From a bacterium (GTDB lineage Bacteria > UBA9089 > UBA9088 > JAGUXG01): DNA of 5,634 bases. The stretch covers positions 1-5,634 of the forward strand of contig JASEHO010000105.1 of NCBI GenBank assembly GCA_030018505.1, in the 5' to 3' direction. Below the pieces are notes generated by a model. It worked only from the letters and a program-made list of their open reading frames with translations. It was not told the origin of the DNA and did no database searches. Of this stretch, positions 1 through 5,468 are shown in pieces; the stretch's first letter is position 1, and each line of letters starts with the position of its first letter. The translations under genes were made by a program, and so were the position numbers.

Positions 1-1
1 T

Positions 2-271
2 CCCTTTCCCCTTCTCCTTAAACACATTTTTCAACTGATAACTGAGGGGTTACAACGAAAACTATCTTTTACCCTTGCCGATGGTACCACAATTGAAAGA
101 TCAGTGTCGGAAGCTTTGGTTATTTTCCCACAAGGAGAAGCTCACACGCCAGTGATTTTGGGCGAAGAAGGTGATGAAGCATTATTGGGTGTCGTCACAT
201 TAGAGATTTTGGGTCTTGTGTTTAACCCTTTTAATCGCACTCTTCATCCTATGCGTATGTTGTTGTGCTGA
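2..271 (+). CDS. Clan AA aspartic protease (retropepsin-like), C-terminal part, 5' end outside window
   Basis: The plus-strand frame is open from the window edge to TGA at 269-271 (89 residues visible) and has no start inside the window. It reads like the C-terminal two thirds of a small bacterial retroviral-type aspartic protease: the strand LADGTTIER (about residues 25-33), then GEEGDEALLGVVTLEILGL, then a close resembling the family's 'DPxNRxLxP' ending (NPFNRTLHP). The LLG triplet matches the hydrophobic-hydrophobic-Gly element that packs behind the active site in this clan. The catalytic D-[ST]-G should lie roughly ten residues before the visible start, so activity cannot be judged here. 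Such proteins are usually about 110-130 residues long and their cellular substrates are mostly unknown. The last 72 bases overlap, antisense, the 3' end of the receiver-domain gene. Family assignment is fairly sure; function is not. Confidence 0.75.
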   Translation, partial: PFPLLLKHIFQLITEGLQRKLSFTLADGTTIERSVSEALVIFPQGEAHTPVILGEEGDEALLGVVTLEILGLVFNPFNRTLHPMRMLLC

Positions 272-838
272 TACAAAATCAGAAGATTTTTTGTAAAGGC
301 TAATTTGTTTAAGTATATTCTTAATTGCCTGAACCTGCTCTTTTGAAAGATTGCCATATTTTCCTTTCAACAAAAGTTCTGCCTCTTTTTTGATAGCAGA
401 GATTGATGGACAAATCTCAGAGCTCATATTGACTAAATTTTTTCTCAACCCATCTATCAATTCCTTAACCTTGAGAGCCTTCTCTATCTTAAGAATTAGC
501 TCATAAGTATCAAGGGGCTTTACCAGATAGTCATCTACGCCACTCTCAAACCCTGCCATCATTGAATCCTGATCGCTCCTTGCGGTTATAATAATTATGG
601 GTATATTCTGGAATTTTTCTTGTTGTTTTAATTTACAACAGACCTCAAAGCCATCGACGACAGGGATCATAATGTCAAGAAGGATAAGGTCTGGTGGTCT
701 CTTTTCAATATGGGAAAGTGCAGAACCACCATCCTCTACAATCTCTACAGAAAACCCTTTTTCTTTCAAGCAGGTAGAAAGAAATTCACCAAGACCCTTA
801 TCATCCTCGACAATCAAAACATTGGTCTTTTCTTCCAT
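200..838 (-). CDS. Response-regulator receiver protein with a histidine-less DHp-like C-terminal half
   Basis: 212 residues from the chosen ATG at 838, which has GGGAGG (845-850) six bases upstream. The frame stays open 26 codons further up, but those codons are intergenic repeat. Residues 4-122 are a receiver (CheY-like) domain: acidic cluster E11-D12-D13, phospho-acceptor D55 in LILLDIMIP, T85 and K107 in LVKP, all expected positions filled. There is no DNA-binding or enzymatic output domain. Residues about 125-188 instead resemble the HisKA/DHp two-helix hairpin of histidine kinases: NMSSEICPSISAI (137-149) aligns with the H-box 'NVSHELRTPLTAI', with Ser140 where the phosphorylated His would be, followed by AELLLKGKYGNLSKEQVQAIKNIL. 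No kinase ATPase domain follows. The basic tail (about 190-212) is encoded opposite the protease gene. It may dimerise or dock with a kinase; its partner is unknown. Receiver call firm, DHp resemblance inferred by eye. Confidence 0.88.
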   Translation of the reverse strand: MEEKTNVLIVEDDKGLGEFLSTCLKEKGFSVEIVEDGGSALSHIEKRPPDLILLDIMIPVVDGFEVCCKLKQQEKFQNIPIIIITARSDQDSMMAGFESGVDDYLVKPLDTYELILKIEKALKVKELIDGLRKNLVNMSSEICPSISAIKKEAELLLKGKYGNLSKEQVQAIKNILKQISLYKKSSDFVSAQQHTHRMKSAIKRVKHKTQNL

Positions 839-844
839 AATAAT

Positions 845-850
845 CCTCCC
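845..850 (-). promoter_or_regulatory. Shine-Dalgarno site of the receiver-domain gene
   Basis: GGGAGG on the minus strand, six bases before ATG at 838. It decides the start: the 26 codons further upstream in frame, up to 916, lie in inverted-repeat DNA and have no comparable site. Confidence 0.8.
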
Positions 851-855
851 AAGTT

Positions 856-1022
856 GTAACATTTTAGCCATTATGAAGTAATGGGTAAAGTTCAATGTAA
901 AATGTAAAACTAACAACTATCAATTCAAAATTACTCCCCTTCTTCATTGCTAATTGCTAATTGCTCATTGATAATTTTGCAATGAATTCCATTTTACTTC
1001 ATACCCAGGTAAATAATTACTA
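856..1022. repeat. Inverted repeat arm A (larB / receiver gene spacer)
   Basis: About 167 bases, matching in opposite orientation the arm at 3015-3191. Exact blocks are 885-909 (25 bases, equals 3138-3162 reversed) and 958-990 (33 bases, equals 3056-3088 reversed, ending TGCAATGAATTCC). Shorter matches continue to GTAAC at 856-860 and to GGTAAATAATTAC near 1020. Inside are heptamers in a seven-base register: TGTAAAA twice, CTAACAA, CTATCAA (896-923), then ATTGCTA twice, ATTGCTC, ATTGATA (946-973). CATTG...CAATG (966-984) could form a small hairpin and is conserved in both arms. With the short larB-proximal stretch up to 1049, this arm fills the 211-base spacer between larB and the receiver gene. 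I see no convincing promoter or terminator in the spacer. Confidence 0.85.
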
Positions 1023-1033
1023 CAGGTTTTAGT

Positions 1034-1061
1034 ATTTAGCTATCGGTGGTCAGCTTTCAGC
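1034..1061. repeat. Degenerate heptamer run at the larB 3' end
   Basis: Read on the plus strand in steps of seven: ATTTAGC, TATCGGT, GGTCAGC, TTTCAGC. Three of the four units end in AGC in the same register. The larB stop codon (1050-1052) lies within it. The match is weak and could be chance, but it fits the seven-base habit of the other spacers in this window. Confidence 0.35.
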
Positions 1062-1802
1062 TGCTGAACATTTTTTCACTATCAACCCGGCTAAATAGCC
1101 TGCTCCAAATCCATTATCTATATTTACACAAGCAACACCTGGAGCACAAGCATTTAGCATTGAAAGGAGTGCGGCCAGCCCTTCAAAGCTTGCCCCATAG
1201 CCAATCCTTGAAGGCACAGCCACAACTGGAACAGCCACTAACCCAGCGACAACACTGGCTAATGCCCCATCCATCCCAGCAACCACTACAATACAATCTG
1301 CTTTTTCTATACTCTCCTTCTGGTCAAAGAGCCTGTGTATTCCAGCCACACCCACATCATAGGCATTATTTGCCTCTATGCCCATCATCTCTAAGGTAAC
1401 CCTTGCCTCCTCAGCTATAGGTATATCACCTGTTCCACCTGTTAGGATAAGAACATTACCTGTAAATTTTAAGCCTCTTTGCTTGAGGGTGATAGCCCTT
1501 GCCTCTGAATGCCATTTTATCCTTTCATTTATATCTTTTATAGCCAGATAAACATCCTCTGTTGTCTTTGTAATAAGAAGGTCTTCTTCTTTAGCCACAA
1601 TACTTTTGGCAATCTCTTTTATTGCCTCTATGCTCTTTCCCTGACCAAAGATTACCTCAAAAAACCCTGTCCTGAGCCTTCTGTGAGAGTCAAACCTGGC
1701 AAATCCTCCTATCTCTTCAAATGGAAGGTGTTTGAGCTTATCATAAGCCTCCTCTGTTGATAACTCTCCGCTTCTTACAGACTCCAATATCCCTTTGATC
1801 AT
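1050..1802 (-). CDS. larB: LarB, pyridinium-3,5-biscarboxylic acid mononucleotide synthase (nickel-pincer cofactor biosynthesis)
   Basis: 250 residues from ATG at 1802; a GTG directly before it (1805) is an equally possible start, and neither has a clear ribosome site. LarB carboxylates nicotinic acid adenine dinucleotide and hydrolyses it to the biscarboxylated mononucleotide, first step to the nickel-pincer nucleotide of lactate racemase and other LarA-family enzymes. Numbering from GTG as residue 1, the LarB N-terminal signature FDSHRRLRTGFFEVIFGQGKS occupies 38-58. A PurE-like domain follows: GGTGDIPIAEEA (123-134), DVGVAGIHRL (150-159), AGMDGALASVVAGLV (176-190) and NIDNGFGAGYLAG (228-240). 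Cys220 in LNACAPG corresponds to the catalytic cysteine known in the Lactobacillus plantarum enzyme. One departure is PSRIGYG (198-204), where the family normally has P-T-S-V-G-Y-G. LarC, LarE and LarA are not in the window. It lies 24-27 bases behind the glycosyltransferase, probably in one transcript. Confidence 0.95.
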   Translation of the reverse strand: MIKGILESVRSGELSTEEAYDKLKHLPFEEIGGFARFDSHRRLRTGFFEVIFGQGKSIEAIKEIAKSIVAKEEDLLITKTTEDVYLAIKDINERIKWHSEARAITLKQRGLKFTGNVLILTGGTGDIPIAEEARVTLEMMGIEANNAYDVGVAGIHRLFDQKESIEKADCIVVVAGMDGALASVVAGLVAVPVVAVPSRIGYGASFEGLAALLSMLNACAPGVACVNIDNGFGAGYLAGLIVKKCSAAES

Positions 1803-1829
1803 CACTTTTATAGTTACAAATTAGTCAGG

Positions 1830-2984
1830 TCAAGAAGTTTCATTATAAACAGAAAATAGATTAGTGAAGACTGCCTCCCATGACATTTTTTTTGTATACT
1901 CTACAGCCTTACCTGACAGGTTCTTCCTCATCTTATTCTCCTCGCATAATAGATCTATCTTCTCCTTTAGCTCGTCCATATCTCCTGCTTTGACCACAAA
2001 GCCTGTCTGGCCATCAATAACCAACTCCTTTGGACCACCCTCATCTGAAACTATGGCTGGCAAACCTGAGGCTAAAGCCTCTAAGACTACATTGCCAAAG
2101 GTGTCTGTGGCTGAAGGAAAAATAAAGAAGTCAGATGAGGCATAGACCTCTGAGAGAGCAGCTCCTTGAATAAATCCCAAAAAAAGGGCAGAGGGCAAAG
2201 CCTTTTTCATTTCAGCCAGATATGGACCATCACCTACCACAACTAACTGAGGGCTTTTTCTTTTTCCGAATATCTCCACCAAAAGATTCAGGTTCTTCTC
2301 AATAGATACCCTTCCCACATAGAGGGCAAGCGGTCTTTTAAGCCCATATTTTTCTATCAACTTATCGCTCCTATATTCAGGGTTAAAAGAGCCTGTATCA
2401 ATTCCACGAGAGAATATCTTAATGGGGATATTCTTAAACTTTTCTTCCAGCTCCTTTTTTGTGCTTTCTGATGGGGCAAGAACGAGCTTACACTGCTGGT
2501 AATACCAAGCAAGATACTGCCAGGTAGCCTCCTCTAATGTTGAACCAGTAAATCCAATCTTTCCCAGTATCTGCTCAACCCTCTTTTTTACATAGAGGGG
2601 AAGAGATGTGTGATACGATCCAATCAAGGGGATCTTTTGGGTATGACTGATAAAGAGGGCAGTGAGACCCATTGAACCTGGTGTAGCTGTATGAATGAGG
2701 TCAAACCCTGCCTGCTCACAGTAAGTGACAATTCTATTTCTAATGAATTTTAGATCAAAGGAGAGGTCGCTGTAGATTGGAAGGGGTGCCACAGGCTTAT
2801 AGCGATGAATCTTTACAGTTCCCCTTTTTTCTGTAAGTGTGGGAGGATCGCTTCTCTTTAACTCACCTGGACAGAAGACTTCTAAGAATATCCCCTTCTT
2901 GAAAGCGGCAAGGGAGAGTTGACGCAGGGTCATTCCTACGCCATTTATCTCATCATAAGTGTCTGTGAATAAAGCGATATACAT
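1830..2984 (-). CDS. GT4-family glycosyltransferase (GT-B fold, MgtA/SqdX-like)
   Basis: 384 residues, ATG at 2984 with GAGGT (2993-2997) eight bases upstream. It has two Rossmann-like domains of the GT-B fold and transfers a sugar from a nucleotide donor, retaining configuration. The N-terminal acceptor domain shows LFTDTYDEINGVGMTLRQL (5-23) with the glycine loop, and GSYHTSLPLY (122-131). The donor domain shows FSRGIDTGSFNP (191-202), YVGRVSIEKNL (222-232), VVVGDGP (248-254) and TDTFGNVVLEALASGLP (293-309). In the last motif the first glutamate of the family's E-x7-E pair is Asp294, with Glu302 second; from memory this TDTFGNVVLEA form recurs in relatives of mannosyltransferase MgtA and sulfolipid synthase SqdX. 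No transmembrane segment is visible, so it probably works at the cytoplasmic face of the membrane, on a lipid or glycan. Donor and acceptor cannot be read from sequence. Followed closely by larB, with no obvious functional link. Confidence 0.9.
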   Translation of the reverse strand: MYIALFTDTYDEINGVGMTLRQLSLAAFKKGIFLEVFCPGELKRSDPPTLTEKRGTVKIHRYKPVAPLPIYSDLSFDLKFIRNRIVTYCEQAGFDLIHTATPGSMGLTALFISHTQKIPLIGSYHTSLPLYVKKRVEQILGKIGFTGSTLEEATWQYLAWYYQQCKLVLAPSESTKKELEEKFKNIPIKIFSRGIDTGSFNPEYRSDKLIEKYGLKRPLALYVGRVSIEKNLNLLVEIFGKRKSPQLVVVGDGPYLAEMKKALPSALFLGFIQGAALSEVYASSDFFIFPSATDTFGNVVLEALASGLPAIVSDEGGPKELVIDGQTGFVVKAGDMDELKEKIDLLCEENKMRKNLSGKAVEYTKKMSWEAVFTNLFSVYNETS

Positions 2985-2992
2985 TGACTTTT

Positions 2993-2997
2993 ACCTC
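2993..2997 (-). promoter_or_regulatory. Shine-Dalgarno site of the glycosyltransferase gene
   Basis: GAGGT on the minus strand, eight bases before ATG at 2984. It supports that start. Confidence 0.7.
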
Positions 2998-3006
2998 GAA
3001 TAGCTT

Positions 3007-3036
3007 ATAATAAAAGTAACTACTTACCCATCTGAA
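3007..3036 (-). promoter_or_regulatory. Possible sigma70-type promoter of the glycosyltransferase-larB pair
   Basis: On the minus strand TTCAGA (3036-3031), an 18-base spacer, then TATTAT (3012-3007). The -10 hexamer is good (5 of 6) and the -35 poor (4 of 6). Transcription would begin near 3000 and leave a very short leader starting just before the ribosome site. The -35 half lies in inverted-repeat arm B. Confidence 0.3.
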
Positions 3037-3191
3037 GTGCTTTTGAAGGAAAAAGGGAATTCATTGCAAAATTATCAATGAGCAATTATCAATTAACTTT
3101 TGAAGAAGAGGAATAATTTTAAGATGCTAATTGCTAATTTTACATTTTACATTGAACTTTACTCGGTTACTTCAAATGGCTAAAGCGTTAC
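3015..3191. repeat. Inverted repeat arm B (ftsH / glycosyltransferase spacer)
   Basis: About 177 bases, the opposite-orientation partner of 856-1022. On the minus strand it reads GTAACGCTTTAGCCATTTGA, which includes the last five codons and stop of ftsH. After the 25-base exact block come heptamers TGTAAAA twice, TTAGCAA and TTAGCAT. A pyrimidine-rich link CCTCTTCTTC follows, then ATTGATA, ATTGCTC and ATTGATA, and the shared end TGCAATGAATTCC. Compared with arm A it has a few indels and an extra run of about 12 bases near 3035-3050. GCAATTAGCA and TGATAATTGC within the arm could pair with one mismatch across a loop of about 30 bases. No U-tract follows, so it is not an evident intrinsic terminator. 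It fills the 187-base spacer between ftsH and the glycosyltransferase. Confidence 0.85.
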
Positions 3192-5025
3192 CCTCTTTTA
3201 ATATCCTCTCCACATCCTCTGTCTCTAAGACCTCTTTTTCAATCAGGCTTTCAGAAAGGGTTTTCAGTTTTTCCTTATTTTCAGAGATAAGAGCCTTTGC
3301 CCTCTCATGGGCAGAGGAGATAATCACCCCTATCTCTTTATCAATCTTTGTGGCAGATTCCTCGCTGTAGTTTTTCTCTCTGGCAAAATCTCTGCCTAAA
3401 AAGATTTCACCGTGACCCCGACCAAAGGTGATAGGACCAAGCCCACTCATTCCATACTCTGTTACCATTCTTCTGGCAATCTCAGTTGCTTTCTCTAAAT
3501 CATTCTGAGCGCCTGTGGTCACATCATCAAAGATAATCTCTTCAGAACACCTTCCACCAAGAAGAACAGACATTTTACCCAATATCTCGGATTTTGTTAC
3601 AAGATACTTATCCTCAATCGGCAGTTGCAAGGTATAACCCAAAGAGCCTATGCCCCTCGGCATAATGGAGATTTTATGAACAGGGTCAGAACCAGGGGTA
3701 AAAAAGGCAACCAGAGCATGACCTGCCTCATGGTAGGCAACAATCTTCTTCTCCTTTTCGCTTATCAGCCTGCTCTTTCTCTCTGGACCAGCAATCACCC
3801 TATCTATTGACTCCTCAAGCTCCTTCATTCCTATGCTTTTCTTTTTCCGTCTGGCAGAAAGCAAAGCCGCCTCGTTAATAAGATTAGCCAGGTCAGAGCC
3901 TACAAACCCAGGTGTCCTTCTGGCCAAGACCTTGAGGTCAACACTTTTGGAGATAACCTTTCCTTTAGCATGCACCTTCAGAATTCCTTCTCTGCCAACT
4001 ACATCAGGTGCATCAACCACGATATGCCTGTCAAACCTTCCTGGACGCAAGAGTGCTGGGTCAAGGACATCTGGTCTATTGGAGGCAGCCATAAGAATGA
4101 CTCCCTCGCCAGTATTGAACCCATCCATCTCAACCAAAAGCTGGTTTAATGTCTGCTCCCTTTCATCATGACCACCACCTATTCCAGCCCCTCTATGCCT
4201 TCCAACTGCATCTAACTCATCAATAAAGATAATGCAGGGAGCGTTCTTCTTGCTCTGGTTAAAGAGGTCTCTCACCCTGGACGCTCCGACACCAACAAAC
4301 ATCTCCACAAAGTCAGAGCCACTGACAGAGGAGAAATGAACCCCAGCCTCTCCAGCCACAGCCTTAGCCAAAAGCGTCTTTCCTGTTCCAGGGGGTCCTA
4401 CCAAAAGCACACCCTTTGGAATCCTGGCACCCAATTTCTGAAACTTCTTTGGGTCTTTTAAGAACTCAATTATCTCCTTTAATTCCTCCTTTGCCTCATC
4501 TACGCCAGCAACATCACTAAAGGTTACTTTTGCCTGTTCTTCCCGAGAAAAAATCCTTGCCCTTGATCTTCCAAAGGTAAAGGGGCTTTCAGGGCCACGC
4601 ATATTTCTAAAGAGCAAAAACCAGAAGAGAAAGAGAAGGAATATTCCAGGAAGTATGGTTGCCCAGAAGAAGTTGATAAAGTTAGCCAGTCCTGAGGGTC
4701 TTTCTGCCTTAAAAAGAACCTTATTCTCTCTTAAAGTCTTAATAAGGTCCTGGTCAAAACGGGGAATCTGACAGGTAAATGGAATGACCTTAGCCTCCTT
4801 TACTATCTTCCCATTGATATTGTCTTCAATAATTATTGCCTCTGAAACCTTCCCTTGTTCAACAAGGTCTAAGAATTCTGAGTAAGGGATGATAACAGGT
4901 GGGGTTGGAATAGAGATTTTGGTATTGTAGAAGATAAGAACCAAGAGAAAGCCCAAAAGAAACCAGCCAATTATCTTTGTTATCTTCACGAGCTTTAGTT
5001 TATGGAATTTAACAAAGATTGTCAA
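3172..5025 (-). CDS. ftsH: ATP-dependent zinc metalloprotease FtsH
   Basis: 617 residues if it begins at TTG 5025; GTG at 4989 (residue 13) is an alternative, and neither has a strong ribosome site. FtsH is a hexameric AAA+ protease of the inner membrane that extracts and degrades misfolded membrane proteins and regulatory proteins. Visible in order: transmembrane helix (about 17-33), extracytoplasmic domain (34-112), second helix (about 117-139), and AAA+ module with Walker A GPPGTGKT (210-217), pore loop EMFVGVG (241-247), Walker B IIFIDELD (265-272) and second region of homology with arginine fingers R327 and R330. The M41 peptidase follows, with HEAGH (432-436) and third zinc ligand D509 in TTGAQNDLEKAT. 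All key residues are present. The C-terminus ends seven residues after EDVERILK, without the flexible tail of many homologues, and its last codons lie in repeat arm B. The gene stands alone, between the heptamer array and the glycosyltransferase. Confidence 0.98.
   Translation of the reverse strand: MTIFVKFHKLKLVKITKIIGWFLLGFLLVLIFYNTKISIPTPPVIIPYSEFLDLVEQGKVSEAIIIEDNINGKIVKEAKVIPFTCQIPRFDQDLIKTLRENKVLFKAERPSGLANFINFFWATILPGIFLLFLFWFLLFRNMRGPESPFTFGRSRARIFSREEQAKVTFSDVAGVDEAKEELKEIIEFLKDPKKFQKLGARIPKGVLLVGPPGTGKTLLAKAVAGEAGVHFSSVSGSDFVEMFVGVGASRVRDLFNQSKKNAPCIIFIDELDAVGRHRGAGIGGGHDEREQTLNQLLVEMDGFNTGEGVILMAASNRPDVLDPALLRPGRFDRHIVVDAPDVVGREGILKVHAKGKVISKSVDLKVLARRTPGFVGSDLANLINEAALLSARRKKKSIGMKELEESIDRVIAGPERKSRLISEKEKKIVAYHEAGHALVAFFTPGSDPVHKISIMPRGIGSLGYTLQLPIEDKYLVTKSEILGKMSVLLGGRCSEEIIFDDVTTGAQNDLEKATEIARRMVTEYGMSGLGPITFGRGHGEIFLGRDFAREKNYSEESATKIDKEIGVIISSAHERAKALISENKEKLKTLSESLIEKEVLETEDVERILKEGNALAI
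4997..5025 (-). promoter_or_regulatory. Possible promoter overlapping the annotated start of ftsH
   Basis: On the minus strand TTGACA (5025-5020), exactly 17 bases, then TAAACT (5002-4997). The -35 is a perfect consensus match, the -10 matches 4 of 6. The TTGACA is also the first two codons of the longest ftsH frame. If it is used, transcription would start almost at the GTG codon at 4989, giving a leaderless or near-leaderless message with a 605-residue FtsH. The match may be chance in AT-rich DNA. Confidence 0.3.
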
Positions 5026-5046
5026 ATCTTACTTTTTATAATATAA

Positions 5047-5114
5047 TTAGTGGTTAGTGGTTAGTGGTTAGTGGTTAGTGGTTAGTGGTTAGTGGTTAGT
5101 GGTTAGTGGTTAGT
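5047..5114. repeat. Perfect TTAGTGG heptamer array
   Basis: Nine uninterrupted copies of TTAGTGG (5047-5109) plus TTAGT (5110-5114), 68 bases with no mismatch. It covers the 3' end and stop codon of the four-helix-bundle gene and stops 21 bases before the ftsH TTG. Seven is not a multiple of three, so every frame passes through all phases of the unit and meets TAG on the plus strand or TAA on the minus strand within 21 bases. The array is closed in all six frames. Its perfection suggests recent expansion or ongoing copy-number change. Confidence 0.97.
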
Positions 5115-5455
5115 TTTGCCGTTTTAATGCTGCTGGTTAGCATTTTAATGATTTCAACTGCATCGGCGTTTAGACTTTCAAATTCATTTGTTGAAATATA
5201 TCCGGTTTCACAGAGCAATTCGAGCCAGTAAATCGTTTCGTTTATTTCTTTTTGGGCAATGGCCATTTTATGCACAAAATCTGCCTTGCTTTCGGAGTGT
5301 TCCGCTTCACGGATCATTGCTCCAACTGAAGTCCCGCTACGCAAAATTTGTTTCGACAAGACAAACTCCTTTTTTTCGTCGCATAGGTGCTTGTACAGGT
5401 TTACAATCCTTACCGCAAACCTGAAACTTTTATTTTTTAAAACACTCTCTTTCAT
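5096..5455 (-). CDS. Four-helix-bundle protein of the S23 / 23S rRNA intervening-sequence family
   Basis: 119 residues from ATG at 5455, chosen because GGAGGT (5463-5468) sits seven bases upstream; an in-frame TTG at 5470 would lie inside that site. The protein matches the small helical family first met as ORFs in 23S rRNA intervening sequences and also found free-standing in many bacteria. The signature is RSGTSVGAMIREAEHSESKA then DF (39-60), followed by KMAIAQKEINETIYWLELL (63-81), the typical helix-turn-helix core; a last helix spans about 91-110. Family members form pentameric bundles and the related Avd protein binds nucleic acid, but the role of stand-alone copies is unknown. The C-terminal KLTTNH and the TAA stop are encoded by the TTAGTGG array. 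A degenerate, opposite-facing array lies upstream. No 23S rRNA is nearby, so this is not an rRNA insertion here. Confidence 0.9.
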   Translation of the reverse strand: MKESVLKNKSFRFAVRIVNLYKHLCDEKKEFVLSKQILRSGTSVGAMIREAEHSESKADFVHKMAIAQKEINETIYWLELLCETGYISTNEFESLNADAVEIIKMLTSSIKTAKLTTNH

Positions 5456-5462
5456 ATCACCA

Positions 5463-5468
5463 ACCTCC
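5463..5468 (-). promoter_or_regulatory. Shine-Dalgarno site deciding the four-helix-bundle start
   Basis: GGAGGT on the minus strand, seven bases before ATG at 5455. It favours that ATG over the in-frame TTG at 5470. Confidence 0.75.

Noticed and set aside
839..916. N-terminal extension of the receiver protein by 26 codons (starting MLVLHFTLNF)
   Set aside because: These codons are repeat DNA; arm B yields the nearly identical peptide MLILHFTLNF on the other strand in front of unrelated sequence. The receiver domain and its ribosome site place the start at 838.
839..920. Promoter of the receiver gene (CATAAT near 870-875 on the minus strand)
   Set aside because: The hexamer resembles a -10 box, but no acceptable -35 lies 16-18 bases upstream.
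1046..1399. Plus-strand open frame opposite larB
   Set aside because: It is antisense to a gene with clear LarB motifs and shows no recognisable domain of its own. The other long plus-strand frames opposite the glycosyltransferase, ftsH and the four-helix-bundle gene were left out for the same reason.
3015..3171. Intrinsic terminator after ftsH
   Set aside because: Pairing segments exist in the repeat, but stems are AT-rich and imperfect and no U-tract follows.
3131..3370. Plus-strand open frame beginning MLILHFTLNF
   Set aside because: Begins in repeat arm B and then runs antisense through the end of ftsH. The complement of the TGTAAAA heptamer has no stops, which leaves the frame open by chance.
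5047..5114. CRISPR array
   Set aside because: Units are seven bases with no spacers between them, so this is a simple tandem repeat.
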